Below, piece after piece: positions 35,992-47,000 of a DNA stretch of 64,000 nucleotides (positions are counted from its first letter, which is position 1; the number at the start of each line of letters is the position of its first letter). Source of the DNA: Caprella mutica. Lineage: Eukaryota; Arthropoda; Malacostraca; Amphipoda; Caprellidae. The position numbers and the translations under genes were made by a program. The DNA lies in the NCBI GenBank assembly GCA_947561585.1, contig CANNZV010001117.1, positions 62,001 through 126,000 on the forward strand, given 5' to 3'. Below the pieces are notes generated by a model, which saw nothing but the letters and a program-made list of their open reading frames with translations, searched no databases and was not told where the DNA came from.

Positions 35992-36099
35992 TCAGAAGTA
36001 ACGGATACTCAAGAAAACTATTCGAAAGAATACACATACTTCAAACCGAGTAAATCAGACGGTTTTGTCTATCAATTGAGAAAATTTCCAAAGTATTGA
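35992..36099 (+). CDS. Candidate terminal exon (SEVTDTQE type, 35 residues)
   Basis: After acceptor TTCATTTTACAG the exon reads SEVTDTQENYSKEY and stays open for 35 codons to TGA 36,097-36,099, ending YQLRKFPKY. It can follow a phase-0 array exon directly, or follow the microexon in its alternative frame. The start (first 8 codons) and the upstream 140 bases of intron are duplicated at 45,592, where the continuation differs. This supports it as a real exon with a divergent C-terminus. Function unknown. Confidence 0.5.
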   Translation, partial: SEVTDTQENYSKEYTYFKPSKSDGFVYQLRKFPKY

Positions 36100-37849
36100 G
36101 GCAAAACAACTGATTTGTTTTTAGAATTATCAATTTAACTACTTTTAAGTAATACCTGCAACTCATTACTTAGGTAGGGACAAAATCAAACAATTCATAT
36201 AGGTCAAAACAAATCAAATTTGATTTGATTCAACTAATCCTTTCTCTGTGTGGAAGGTTTTATATGTAGTAGTTTTTAAATTTTGTTAGCTAATAAGAAT
36301 TAGAAATCTAAAGTTTCCTTGAAGGTTCCAATTGAAATCATCTTATGGCAATTTAATAATTCTATTTATTGCTCCTTTTTTCAGGAGCATTTAAATGTTA
36401 CTTTCAAGTTCTTAACAGACATTAAATATAATCTAAGAAAAAAAATATTGCTATACAATTTTTGAGTTATTAAAATATCTGTTTATTAACAAATTATTTT
36501 ATAGTGATTAAATTAATCTTAGATTTTTTAAATTTATGCTTGCAAGGAAACCTGGACTTTTATGTAAATTATATTTATGACTATTAATTGAATATTAATT
36601 GGTTTGTATTTTCTTGCATTGTTCAAGATCAGATAATTGGCCATTTTTTTATTTTAAGTTAGTTTAATTGAAGAGTTGAATGAGTAACTGGTCTAGGTGT
36701 TAAAATGTCAACCCTTTCACGCCGACTTTTTTTCCTGAGTACATTATGAGTAATAATGTATTTCTTCAATAGTATTTATGAACTTGTACCTTATTTTAAT
36801 CTATTGATAGTGTTTATTTCAAAATTGTGATAGGACAATAGGTCCCACCAGATGTGTACATACAGACTATTGGGACGATATATCTCAATAGAATATGAAT
36901 GTTACTAGTTGGACATATTAGCCCATTCGGCGCGAAAGGGTATTACTAATTAATTAAACTTAAAAGTGGTTTCAATGTGACTGCATTTAGATTACTTCTT
37001 GTTAGAATGGAGTACTAATTGATTCTTAATTAGTCTTTTTATTTAATCTAATCATAATTATTTTCACAAATAACTCACTTCTACAGGGTATAGATCAGTA
37101 TTGTATCTTCTTACTTTACGCATAGACCACAATTCTCTTTCAACAATTCAATTTCTACATTTTAAGTTATTTATTTATTATTATTGGCCAATATCTAACA
37201 AGCCATCTCCACATTATCCACTTTTTCGAATATGTTGATATGTCTTCAGATCGTACAGTCCTCTTGCTACCTGAACGACCCTAGTTAAAATTTAAACTTG
37301 TGCCTTCCTTTTTCTATTTAATCACATTTATCTATATAGTCAATAATTTGTAAAAGGAATAGTTATTTGAATGCTTTTAAAACCTGGAAATAAATCTATT
37401 TAATTTATAGTGTTTGTCTAATACCAATATATTATGTGTTTGAACTTACTTCAATGTTCGTTTTCTGAACATTTGCGCAAAACTATTTTCACCAACCATC
37501 AATAAAATCGTTATAACATTTACAAAAATCATTGAATCTTTATGAAAATTTAATTGCAGATGGAAAAGTCAGTAATTATTAAGATATACTTATTTAAATT
37601 TATGTTTTGTTTTTTTGCACCCCTGTCTAGTGGATAAATTCCACGTAAATGCTGAATCTTGCTATCTAGTGTTATCAATTGTGCTCGTCTCTTTTCTTAG
37701 TTACAGTTTTTAGAAGTTGACCGGTTTCAAATAGTAGTTTTTATGTATCAATGATTTGATTCGTTGTTATGTATTTAACAGAAACACATACGTCTTATCC
37801 AATTAAAATGCTTATGATTAAGTAATGGATAAAGATGAAGAAAGCTTTA
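36100..37849. other. AT-rich intergenic DNA with segmental duplication
   Basis: No gene. About 150 bases at 37,620-37,780 (CTAGTGGATAAATTCCA..., CTTAGTTACAGTTTTTAGAAGTTGA..., TAGTTTTTATG) resemble 48,855-49,050, part of a wider duplication between 35.6-37.8 kb and 45.4-49.1 kb. A MITE at 36,711-36,941 is listed separately. Confidence 0.5.
36711..36941. mobile_element. MITE with ACCCTTTC...GAAAGGGT ends
   Basis: ACCCTTTCACGCCGA at the left faces TTCGGCGCGAAAGGGT at the right (about 15 bp, a few mismatches). It shares TGTGTACAT and weak internal similarity with the element at 10,697-10,999. Confidence 0.65.
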
Positions 37850-38662
37850 CGTACCGGCTTCCTACGACCAATCTGGCCTTTCGCCGCCGTAGGAAAATTT
37901 TGGATGGCGGCCTAGAGCTATTACACGTATTTGAACGGCCGTAGGCAATTGGCTCGGTTTGGCTCAGTTTGTGGTGGAGGAAACTTCTTTTGTCGACGAC
38001 AATCTCGTTTCGATTGTTCTATTACAAAATTCCCAAAGTGGTTCGCTGTGATCATATGAACCAGAGGTAAGTTCACAGCGAATCCCTCTTGATTCGTGGC
38101 ATTTTCTAGTATTTTCAGTAGTTATATTTTCTTTTATTACCAGAGCTTTCAATGTAGTTATTCATTTAAAAACAAAGAAATTATAAAATAAATAAATAAG
38201 AAATGCGGTTCGTGGATCTTAGTTAATTTTCAGTTTAGGTTCATGAACCACTGCAGTTTATAGCTTGCTTCCATTGTGACATCTCTAGTGTGAGATTCAG
38301 TCCCAGAGACCCAGACTGATGTGATGAGCTATTACATGCAACGTCCTAGGCTGGCATAGTGTGGATTCTAGAACCCATATTACACATACCGGCTTCCAAC
38401 GGCTTCAAAATTTTCATACCGGCTTCAAAATTTTGGATGACTTTCTATAACTATTAGACGTATTTGAACGGCCGTAGGAAGAAGGTTCAGTTTGGTTCTG
38501 AATATTTCAATTCAGATATTTATCTTTAAATATGGCAACTCTGTCAAAGCGATGATATATAACACGCTACGGCTGTACAGCGGATTATAGTCCTGGCGAA
38601 ATTTCATGATTTGGACGTATGCTAGCGCCGTAAGCCAAATTGGCCGTATGAAGCTGGTACGT
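37850..38662. mobile_element. 0.8-kb non-autonomous TIR element
   Basis: The left end CGTACCGGCTTCCTACGACC faces the complement of CGTACCAGCTTCATACGGCC at the right end, with about 26 of 30 bases paired. Internal subterminal motifs (GTATTTGAACGGCCGTAGG at 37,927 and 38,459; ACCGGCTTC at 38,389 and 38,418) repeat the end sequence. There is no coding region. Confidence 0.7.
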
Positions 38663-39584
38663 GCAATGGGGAAATTAAAGACTGCTTTAAAATTTGCTCT
38701 GATGATTACAATGAGGTACTGCACTCTAATGTAGCTACATCACCCGCAAACTGGTGTCACAGGTACATTTGGCCTCTTAACTTTTTTATTTGGGCAGTTA
38801 TGAAGTTTAAGCTTAGGCAATGTTTGAACTATATCAATACCGATAATATCCTGTGAAATGTCGTCAATTAAATGAAATTTAAATTAATAAAGATCATTTT
38901 TATTTATGCTATGCTAACTGTAACATTTCCGGCTTTTTGAATTTTGTTATGTTGATTTTGATCCGCTATGGTTCTGTTATGTAAACTGTAATGATGTAAT
39001 GATTGTTTAACAACATCATTGATGACCTATTCTAAGAAGCTGCTTCATCTCCAGATGAGGCTCATCTCTACGTGTAGCGAATTTGGATGACTATCCACTT
39101 TTATCTATTTCCCAATAAGAACATACTGGATGTTTGGAAGACTACTATGGCATCCCAGTATTAACAACTGGAATAGATCCTCTTTCAGAGAATATGGGAA
39201 ATGCCCCTGGAAGTTTATCTACCGTTTGCGCTATCTATGGAAGGATCAGCCTTATGATTGGGAAAAAATCAGGAGGTGACGCTACCCATTTGGCAACAAC
39301 TTACATAGGAAAGAGAGTAGATACCTTCAGGAAAGCAATATGCCAAAATATTCCTTCGATGAACTCTACAACACTCATCTTCTTCGACCAATTCACAGAA
39401 AAAGACCAGACTGTGAGATTATCTTAAATGGAATATACAGGGGGATCAGACCAGGTGTAGACAAATTTTAACGTTTAATTTTAAAACGTGAATATTATCC
39501 ATCTATTTACACTATCGGAAGCTCATTATATGCACTAACTGTTACATTTTACTTTCAGAGGTATTTCTAAATATTAATTTAGTT
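38663..39584. other. Intergenic, one unassigned open stretch
   Basis: An open frame at 39,122-39,427 has no ATG near its start and ends QFTEKDQTVRLS. It may be a decayed transposon piece but no family is recognised. Nothing else is supportable. Confidence 0.35.
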
Positions 39585-39895
39585 ATGAGCTCTGTAGCAT
39601 CGACAATTTAGGAACTGTTTGAATCAGGACAGTCCCCGGGTCAAATATGCAAGCTTTTGAAGGGTCGTGCAAGTAGATCTGGTGTTTACAAGGCTCTGAA
39701 GCGTTTCAGAGAGACAGGTTCGACCCTCCCAAAGGTCAGAAGCACTCCAGATCGCAAGGTTAGGACCTCTAAGCTCATCAAAATTACCCGTGAGAAAAAC
39801 AGGAGGAATCCTGAAAGAAGCGTCAGGAAATTGGCATCAGCGTCTGAAAAAGTGTTCATATGATTGCAGCGTCTAATCCGTGACCTTTATGAAGT
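39585..39895 (+). pseudogene. Mariner-family transposase N-terminal fragment
   Basis: After ATG 39,586 (followed by an in-frame TAG) the frame carries a paired-type DNA-binding region: ELFESGQSPGQICKLLKG, then GVYKALKRFRETGSTLPKVR, the linker RSTPDRKVRTSKLIKIT and the start of a second helix-turn-helix (NPERSVRKLASASE). It ends at a TGA and then switches to unrelated reverse-transcriptase-like sequence near 39,890. No catalytic domain is present. The fragment is joined to the LINE remnant downstream. Confidence 0.7.
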
Positions 39896-39988
39896 GGGTT
39901 TGGATGTTAACCGAGAGAAGTGAGAACTGATTTTGCTCAAAGAATCAATCATTACGAGGAATATTTGAGGGATTTATAGCAGGATTAA

Positions 39989-40611
39989 GGGGAGCTTTTC
40001 GAAAATGAGGTTTTTCTTTGTTTACCGTTTGATGTTTCTGAAACTTGGAAGGTATATGTAAAAACAAATTCTAAGACATTTTTGCTCCTATGATTTTTCC
40101 AAAAAATTTGATATTTTAAGATTTTTGAGTTATTTTTGTATCATTTTCAAAACCTATCTTCTCTCACAATTTTTGACTGATATTTCTGCTTTATGCTTCA
40201 TAACATAGCTAAAAGGTATGAAAAAATTTCTTCGAAGTAGAGATATGAAGTAGGAGAAAAATGGCTTTAAAGTTTTAGGGTTCTGAAGTTTGAAAAAGAG
40301 TTTTGCCTACTGATAACAGCATACCCAGTGTGACATTATTGGCTACACTCAACTTCATTGTGAAGGGGTACTTTTGAACTGTGGAAACATCTCTTCCCTC
40401 CATTCCATTGAATAACTATTAGTCTTTAGGTTGGGAACTTATTAAGCCTGAAACGCTCTGAACGTATCTGTGTAGAACGTTTGTACGTACTTCTGTACGA
40501 CTTCTTTGCAACTCTGTTTTCACAGTCTTGTAGAGATATGTATATAGATTAATATCAGACAAAAAAAAAACGAAAAATGATATTTTTACCGTTTCTTTTG
40601 AAAAGCTCCCC
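39989..40611. mobile_element. piggyBac-like MITE with TTAA duplication inside the LINE remnant
   Basis: The element begins GGGGAGCTTTTCGAAAA and ends TTTTGAAAAGCTCCCC, flanked on both sides by TTAA (39,985-39,988 and 40,612-40,615). The homologous LINE copy on the minus strand near 63,570 has the site unfilled. It is 623 bp with no coding capacity. TTAA duplications are diagnostic of the piggyBac superfamily in established knowledge. Confidence 0.9.
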
Positions 40612-40692
40612 TTAAAGAGTAATTTCAGTGGAAGATTCAAACTTGTTGGGAGCAGCACTCATGGAGATAGATAGACATACTGGCAGGAACAG

Positions 40693-41305
40693 GACAAAAT
40701 CCCCCTTTGGACAAAATCCCTCTCCGGACAGAACTCCCTCTGGATGCAGACAGATAGATTTTAATAAGTTTAGAAGGGATGTTGTTTACAAACAAAGTAT
40801 CAATAAGATGATGACTTTTCAGTTAAGATGCGCATGATAGCAGCATTATATTTTGTTCCTCCTGACGATGTTGAAACTATAATTTACACGTTATCTGATC
40901 TAATCCCAGAAGGAGGAGTTTAATGTTGAATTATTTTGAGCATGTTTATATTAGGAAGCAATATCGTAGGCAACATTCCAAGGATCATTAATTGTGGAAC
41001 ACCAACTGCAGAACTAATGACCATCTTCCTCGAACTATTAACATCGTCGAAGCTTGGCACAGACTGTTTTCCTCATTGTGTGGTTGTTCACATCCACATA
41101 TTTGGAAGGTCTTTGACTAACTTAAAACAGAAATTAAATATCAGGACTGCCGGGTGGGGTGGTTCAACATAGCTCTGGTTATGAGCCTCAACCACACAGA
41201 AAAAAGCGAATAAGAAGGCTACGGCCCAATATGAAAAATATTCCCACCAACTTAATTAAAGACCCAAGGGGGATTTTGTCCGTAGCGGGATTTTGTCATA
41301 GGCCC
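40693..41305. mobile_element. TIR element with GGACAAAATCCC ends, inserted in the LINE remnant
   Basis: The left end has GGACAAAATCCCCCTTTGGACAAAATCCC. The right end has GGGGGATTTTGTCCGTAGCGGGATTTTGTC, its complement in the same spacing. LINE sequence resumes with ATACAGGCAG, which resembles ATACTGGCAG before the left end, so a target duplication of about 8-10 bp (one mismatch) is likely. That size would suit hAT or P-type elements. It contains only a short unassigned ORF (40,936-41,172). Confidence 0.75.
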
Positions 41306-42562
41306 CATACAGGCAGCTGTTTCTGAGAAGAGGCAGGATTTGGAAAGGCTTTTGTCAAGGTTGAAACTGATTGAGAACCATCAAGCCTTGCCTAAGCTTC
41401 AATATATCTTCCATGCTTCGCCAACTTACAGAAATAGTGAGGATCTTTCTTAGTTCGACAGTGTCATTGTATGAGTTCTTTCGATGGTGACCAACTTTTT
41501 GTTTGAGGGAAACTCACTTGTGCAGGCATCGTTGCCTGTACGGTTTGAGGGTTAGGAATGATGATGTATAAGAACATTGCGCTACCAGCATTCATTTCTT
41601 CCCTCCATGCTACCGAGGATTAGGTTAGATCCATTCTGTGCAGAACACAGATTGGGGATGACCGAAAGCTTGGAGCAGCAGTGGAGAAATGGCAAAGTGA
41701 GGGTTTCGCCTTGACTGAGGGAGCTATTGAGATTCGCCACAGGTCATGAGATGAACCTAAGTCGGTAGCCACTGTGGTCAGACAGCTCGAGGAGGCTGAT
41801 CAGTTGTCTAGGGTACGTTTGCTGGCATTTACATGTAGAGAGTGGACTTTGGCTACATGCGGTTACAGTTCCCGAGTCTTTTCGGGTTGCGAACGCGCTG
41901 CGTGTTGGTGCAGACATCTGTGTGCCACGCTTGTGCCGATGCAGCAAGAGGGTGGATTCAAGGGGGATTCACAGTCTATCATGTCACTACAGTAATGGAC
42001 GCCATCCGAGACAAGCATCTTTGAATGATGTTTATTAGGAAAGCTTTGATTTCGGCTGGTATCTCTTCTGTGCTCTAGCATTTGGGGGTTGATAGAGTTG
42101 ATGGTAAGCGGCCTGATGGTATCTCAGTCTTACCTTTTACATGCAACATGTGTAGACACTTACGCAGCGTCTCACCTGATAGACTCTGATTTGTCACCTG
42201 GTAGCGCAGCCAAGGAGGCGGAGGGGAGGAAGCGACGCTAATATGGGGCTCTTGTCATTCGATATCAGGTCGAACACATAGCGGTGGAAACGTCAGATAG
42301 CTCAGGTGAAACGACAGGCGCACTCCTCGCTGAAATCGGCCGTCGCTTTACCAAAGTCACTGATGATGCGAAAGAGACCTTTTGGTTAGAGCAGAGGGTT
42401 GGTTTGACAGTTCAGAGGGGCAATGCTTTCAGTATCCTGACGTCGGTCAAGAAGAAGTATGATGACCGTAGATTGGGTAATGCCCTGTTCAGGCACCTCA
42501 CAGTCGGTTGGAGGCCACTACCAATGCCGATGTCCGGAGCCATGGTCGTAGAGCAGATATAG

Positions 42563-42960
42563 ACTGGAACAAATTCTCAATAAAGATCAATCTGCATTAC
42601 CATTAGGCTTGCAACATAATTTCACAGAGTGGCTTCTTCGTTCTAATTATTATAATCATATATGTGTTTTAAATGTTCTTTAACTAGATTTCTTATATAG
42701 CTGTGTTTTGGAGAGTTTCTCATTTTGAACATTACTTAAGTTTTCAAATAAATTTAACCATGTCAAATTTTTACTGAAAATTTCACAATTGTATATAATT
42801 ACCACTGATGATTGATTTTTAATAATCCAAAACGTTTGATTTATTTAAGAAAAAAAAATGAATTTTTTTTAAATGATTATTTTTCCAATAGTTCTACTTT
42901 TGATCGTAGACTTTAGTCCTGTAATATGTGATTGACTCATTTTATTCCTGAAGCCAGGAG
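42563..42960 (+). repeat. Segmental duplicate of 45,130-45,385
   Basis: About 250 bases from 42,660 (AACTAGATTTCTTATATAGCTG, TTTCTCATTTT, GAAAATTTCACAATTGTATATA, CACTGATGATTGATTTTTAATA) match 45,130-45,385 in order with scattered changes. No gene is seen. Confidence 0.75.
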
Positions 42961-42962
42961 AG

Positions 42963-43247
42963 GACTTTCAACTAATAAACTATTCCTACGAAAGCTTAGT
43001 TTTTTTTATTAGAGAGCTTATTAGACAAATAAGCCCTTATTAAAGCTTATTTTCGTTGCGCGTCAGTGTGTGCTTATATAATATGAGGCCTCTGTGCTAA
43101 GAGAATTAAGAACGGAGATGCGCTCAGTGAGTATATATAGGTTTGGAGGTCGCATGCTTTGTTTGGAAAAGTGGTACCAGAAGTGGATTAGGGGGCGGTG
43201 CCTAACCCCAACGTACCGCCGTGGCCAATCGATACCAAGAAATTCTA
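42963..43247 (+). promoter_or_regulatory. TATA-bearing dispersed repeat, copy 1
   Basis: One of three copies (others near 47,001-47,276 and 50,836-51,312). All contain AATAAACT or TATAAACT-like starts, GCGCGTCAGTGTGTGCT-like strings, GGCACCTCTGTGCTAAGAGAAT and a TATATATAGG box (43,132-43,141) followed by TTTGGAGGT. The strong TATA box and GC-rich downstream part suggest a mobile promoter, for example an LTR or the 5' region of an element, placed 310 bases before the ORF at 43,449. This is inference. Confidence 0.5.
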
Positions 43248-43448
43248 GTACTGAAAGTAGCTACCAGCTATCACGCTGTATAAAAATTAGGAGAGTAGCT
43301 CGAACTGGTATGCGAAAAAAGAATAAATATGAACCGACCAATAGCGTTGCAGATGAAATAGTGGAGCGTTACGTCAGAGGCGGGAAAATTAAAAAATGTT
43401 AACTGTTCTCTATCGAAAAAGGTATGTTTAAACTTAATAAAGTTTAAC

Positions 43449-43772
43449 ATGGACACCAACACAACTAGTGTTGAAAGAGATCTCTTTGGTAAGAACCTCT
43501 TGACGATGAGAGAGAATTTAACGAGGAAGGCGAACGATACATTGGACTTTCACAAGATTACTGTGCATCCCCTTTACGTTCACTTCCGAATTACAAGTGA
43601 AAATTCCATACTTGGTCTAACAGGAACTATAGACTTTACGAAGAAATCTATTAATATTATGCTCGAGTATATTGACTTAACGCTGAATGAATTCATTGTC
43701 CTGCACTTCACTAACATCATGTACATATTAAACCAATGTTTCCGAGACATATCTATAAAATTGCTAATCTAA
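43449..43772 (+). CDS. Hypothetical 107-residue protein
   Basis: An ATG ORF with a good start context (TTTAACATGG) and balanced amino-acid use. The second half is hydrophobic (FIVLHFTNIMYILNQCF) but not a clear membrane helix. No family is recognised. A TATA-like box lies about 310 bases upstream in a dispersed repeat. It could be a small lineage-specific gene or a remnant; there is no paralogue in the window to test conservation. Confidence 0.35.
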   Translation: MDTNTTSVERDLFGKNLLTMRENLTRKANDTLDFHKITVHPLYVHFRITSENSILGLTGTIDFTKKSINIMLEYIDLTLNEFIVLHFTNIMYILNQCFRDISIKLLI

Positions 43773-43955
43773 CATTCAGATATGAATGCTTTGAATGAAT
43801 TCATGAACAAAGTTAGTGAAATACCTCAACTAAAAGTATTTTGCTGGTTTAGAAGTCTTGTAAATGTATTTAATAATTTTAATTAATAAATATATTTAAT
43901 AATTTACAGTTATGTATTATTACATAAGGGTTTTAAGAATTCAAAAATAATAAAT

Positions 43956-45003
43956 TTATTCAAAATGTCCCCCCTTGTTTTTAATAACAGCCTCAAATCT
44001 CCTCCGAACTCCTACTGCGGCACGCAACTGTTCTTGTGAAATTTCCTTCCAAGATCTCTGGAGCGAACGCTTTAAATCATCCACACTGCAATGGAATTTA
44101 CCACAGGCCTTTGATTCAAGAATGGACCATACCGAAAAGTCCATAGGATTAACATCTGGGGAGCAGGGAGGCCACATTTCTTTGGACCAAAACCTTGGAA
44201 GATGGTCATGGCACCAGTTTTGAGTGTCATTTGCAGTATGTGAAGTCGCGCGCGCCGTCTTGCTGAAATGTCCATAGAGTGTCATTACCGAAGTGATCCT
44301 TAGCTGACTCCAACATTGGCGTCAAAATATTCTCAATATAACATTTAGCATTGATTTTGGCGCCTTGTTCCACAGAAATTAAAGAAGATCTCCAAGTTTC
44401 TGAAACGGCGGCCCAGACCATTTCTGAAGCAGGTTTCATGGATCTGTGGACAGTTTTTTGGTTGTGTGGGATGTCTTTTGCACTTTTACCAATTATTCAG
44501 TCATTCCTCCGGTTGTGAGCCATTTCCACTGTGAAATTTTTTTCGTCTGACCAAACAATTTCACCAGCTGTGCCAGACTTCAATTCTCTCAGAAGTACTT
44601 TGCTTCTCTCCAATCTCTTTCTTTACAGCTTCTGACAGAGTCTGTCTCTTTTGGAGGGTGAAAGAAGACATCTTTAGGTCTTCTTTGACAACTCTTCTCA
44701 TTGTTCTGGGACTCACATCAGCTGTTTTGGCTAACAATCGTATTGACCTTTTCGGGTTCCTCATGATCTTCTCTCGGGCACATTTTATCAGTTGTTTGGT
44801 TCGTTGTGAGCGTGGTCTACCACTTCATGGACGATCAGTCAAGTCTCCTCTCTCATTAAAACGCTTCACACACTTCCAAACAGTCGATCTCGCTATTGAG
44901 AGAGTCTTTGAAATGACGGAATCTGACTTCCCGGCACGGTGTAGAGCAATAATGGCTTCTCTTTTGTCTGACATTTTTGAATTGACTAATTTTTTGTAAA
45001 AAA
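43956..45003 (-). pseudogene. Broken mariner/Tc1-type transposase
   Basis: Read from about 45,000 down, the pieces run: an N-terminal helix-turn-helix (SDKREAIIALHRAGKS), RNPKRSIRLLAKTADVSPRT (44,764-44,561), the first catalytic block WSDEKNFTVEMAHNRR (about 44,560-44,515), and the second block with FQQDGAR (44,227-44,260). The final block is WPPCSPDVNPMDFSVWSIL, with the last catalytic Asp inside it. The pieces lie in different frames, so at least three frameshifts separate them. Family knowledge: a DDE/D cut-and-paste transposase. This copy is inactive but nearly full length. Confidence 0.8.
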
Positions 45004-45129
45004 TAACACTGCCACGTCATAATGTAGTGTCTCTACTATAGTTCAAACCCTATCACCTACTGAGGAACTTATTTTTAAGAATTATATTAATGTTTGAAAA
45101 TTTGCTTCCAAACTTACGCCCTACCCAGT

Positions 45130-45385
45130 ATATTTTTAATGTTTTAACTAGAGTTCTTTTATAACTGTATTTTAAGGCCTATGTTTTAATAAAGTTTCTC
45201 ATTTTAAGCTTTTTCAGATAAATTTTTACCAGGTCATATTTTTACAGAAAATTTCACAATAATTGTATATAGCTGCCACTGATGATGGATTTTTAATAGT
45301 CCGAAAAGTTTGATTTGTTACAAAAAAATTTAAACATTTCAAATGATTTTTATTTTTTCAATAGTTCTCCTTTTTATCATTAGAA
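45130..45385 (+). repeat. Segmental duplicate of 42,660-42,910
   Basis: See the partner entry. The transposase remnant lies between the two copies. Confidence 0.75.
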
Positions 45386-45591
45386 TTAAGATTCCCAAGG
45401 AACAAACCAATTTCCAGTATTCAATATCCTAATTTTGACTAAGCAAAGGCAGAGTAGGCTTTTCACATAGAAAATACAAACCTAGAAATTCATTTAAATT
45501 TTCATCCAGGCAATTTATTGATTCATTTCATTTAGATTTAAAGAAATGTATTTTCTATCGTATTTCAAACACCATTGTTTTTATTTTACAG

Positions 45592-45648
45592 TCAGAAGTA
45601 ACGGATACTCAAGAAACCAATCTTAAATATTACTCTCGCTTCGGATAG
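45592..45648 (+). CDS. Third SEVTDTQE-type terminal exon (shortened)
   Basis: After acceptor TTATTTTACAG the exon reads SEVTDTQETNLKYYSRFG and stops at TAG 45,646-45,648. The first 26 bases and about 140 bases of upstream intron match 35,850-36,018. The preceding region has a decayed microexon (GACTAAGCAAAGGCAGA|GTAGGC, to about 45,449). It may be functional or a relic. The shared N-terminus with a different C-terminus resembles alternative last exons. Confidence 0.4.
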   Translation, partial: SEVTDTQETNLKYYSRFG

Positions 45649-46340
45649 AGTCAATCAGACGCTTGGATAGTTCGAAAGAAGAACGATGAAGCGAGAGCAT
45701 GAAACTTCTTTTGACGAATCATAAGGATTTATATTTATTTTGTTCATTATATTTTTTTATATTTTTTATAAAAAGATATTAAATAAGAGGTTTTGCTGTA
45801 TAGTAAGTCATGAAAATTTTGAATTTCAAAAATAAAAAGCAATTTACTAGAAACTTCCAATAGCGTTGCTTACATTATTTCCAGAACGTTCCAGAACAAT
45901 CTTCATGAACGTTTATAAGATGTCTGTTTATCTTCAGAAATAAGCTAAAAATAAATGAATTTGTGCTTTATATAAAATATACTAACAAAAGAAGTACTTT
46001 CAGAGTTATAATTAATAATATTACTCGCAGATATACTAAAGTTTTTTGCACAACGTTAGTGAAATCACAACAAGATGACGTCAATGGCTCGTGCAAATCT
46101 TGTGCTATTTGTCACTAGATGGCGCTGTTTCATAATAAATTAAATTTTCTTTTCATTAATAAGTGTTATTTAGATGAATAGAGTATGAAATCCTACATGA
46201 TTAAATATGTTGATTCCATAAAAACATTAACAAATGATTGATTTTACCCGCACCCACCTTTAAATGATTTGTAATAAGTTTGTAATTTTTTGCCCAAGAT
46301 CCTTTAGTTTTAAATTTGGTGTAATTAGTTAATATATTTC
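45649..46340. other. AT-rich DNA, no gene seen
   Basis: No supported feature apart from one TGACGTCA (46,076-46,083). Confidence 0.4.
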
Positions 46341-46363
46341 TATATTTTCATCGTTTCAGCCCA

Positions 46364-46482
46364 GTTACCAGCAAACCAAATATATTTCTTTCTTGTGCTG
46401 GGAACGCATGCATGTACACAACTGAGAACTGCATGCATGTGCAGAGAACACCAATGGTAGAACCTGTGTACCATCGGACACG
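46364..46482 (+). pseudogene. Paralogue of the Cys-rich exon start (46 kb copy)
   Basis: Acceptor TTTTCATCGTTTCAG is followed by CCCAGTTACCAGCAAACC. In one frame it reads QLPANQIYFFLVLGTHACT and on to a TAG. This aligns with PLGASQMCF at 49,190, and the intron upstream also matches (CCAAGATC.., TTTAGTTT.AAATT). It has GCATGCATGT and GCATGCATGTG direct repeats at about 46,407 and 46,431. It is probably a diverged or broken copy. Confidence 0.45.
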
Positions 46483-47000
46483 TAGGGAATAAGTAAGAAT
46501 CAGTTTATAGCTCAACTAATGGATGTGAACGCTGTTATTTTGCCAACATCAAATGAGATGTTAGAAAAATTAAAGAAAATGATTGTAACTGGTAATAGAA
46601 ATGAGATGATTATTGAACCAAGAAAAATATTATCCGAAATCTACATAGATTTAAAATCAGTTCCGACGAAAATATTTTATTCACGGTGATGGAAGGTAAT
46701 GTTCAGAGTGCTGAGCTGAGAGCACAAGACTGACAGAAGTGCAAGACATACAATTTAGTGCTCAGCTCTCTCGAAAACCTACATCACTAGTGGATACATA
46801 ATTTCAAGACGCATGTTCTAGAAATATTTTATCCGGATAAAATATGTTTTAAATATCTTAGAAAATTAGTAATTTGAAATGTTAAAAATTATTAAATATC
46901 TTTCTACCTACAAGTTGCCATATTTTGAAGGCTATGCAAAAGTAAGTAACTGAAAATGAACCTTTCCATTCAAACATTTAAAATTTTCAGAGTTTATTCA
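46483..47000. other. Intergenic, no gene seen
   Basis: AT-rich DNA. A short open run from ATG 46,519 ends at a TGA near 46,690 (MDVNAVILPTSNEMLEKLKK at its start). It is low-complexity-free and exon-like, but has no family or clear donor and is not called. Confidence 0.35.

Larger units (their letters stand above)
39890..42562 (+). pseudogene. Non-LTR (LINE) reverse-transcriptase-type remnant, interrupted
   Basis: Pieces of a LINE C-terminal region lie in order: VGLDVNREK; a block at 40,620-40,690; LSRLKLIENHQALPKLQYIF near 41,360-41,415; a Cys/His knuckle-like segment CRCSKRVDSRGIHSLSCHYS with ASLNDV at 41,935-42,035; RPDGISVLPF near 42,112; and an open C-terminal stretch 42,284-42,562. Stops and frame changes are frequent. 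Two insertions (39,989-40,611 and about 40,693-41,305) split it. The same coding region is present on the opposite strand at 63,350-63,672, which helps define the breaks. The assignment to LINE is based on the characteristic order of short motifs; the clade is not determined. Confidence 0.55.

Noticed and set aside
41744..42081. Overlapping ORFs on both strands at 41.7-42.1 kb
   Set aside because: Only the plus-strand reading contains LINE-type motifs (CRCSKRVDSRGIHSLSCHYS, ASLNDV); the others are shadows.
43975..44999. Plus-strand ORFs at 43,975-44,223 and 44,658-44,999
   Set aside because: They are the complement of the minus-strand mariner-type transposase, which carries the recognisable motifs.
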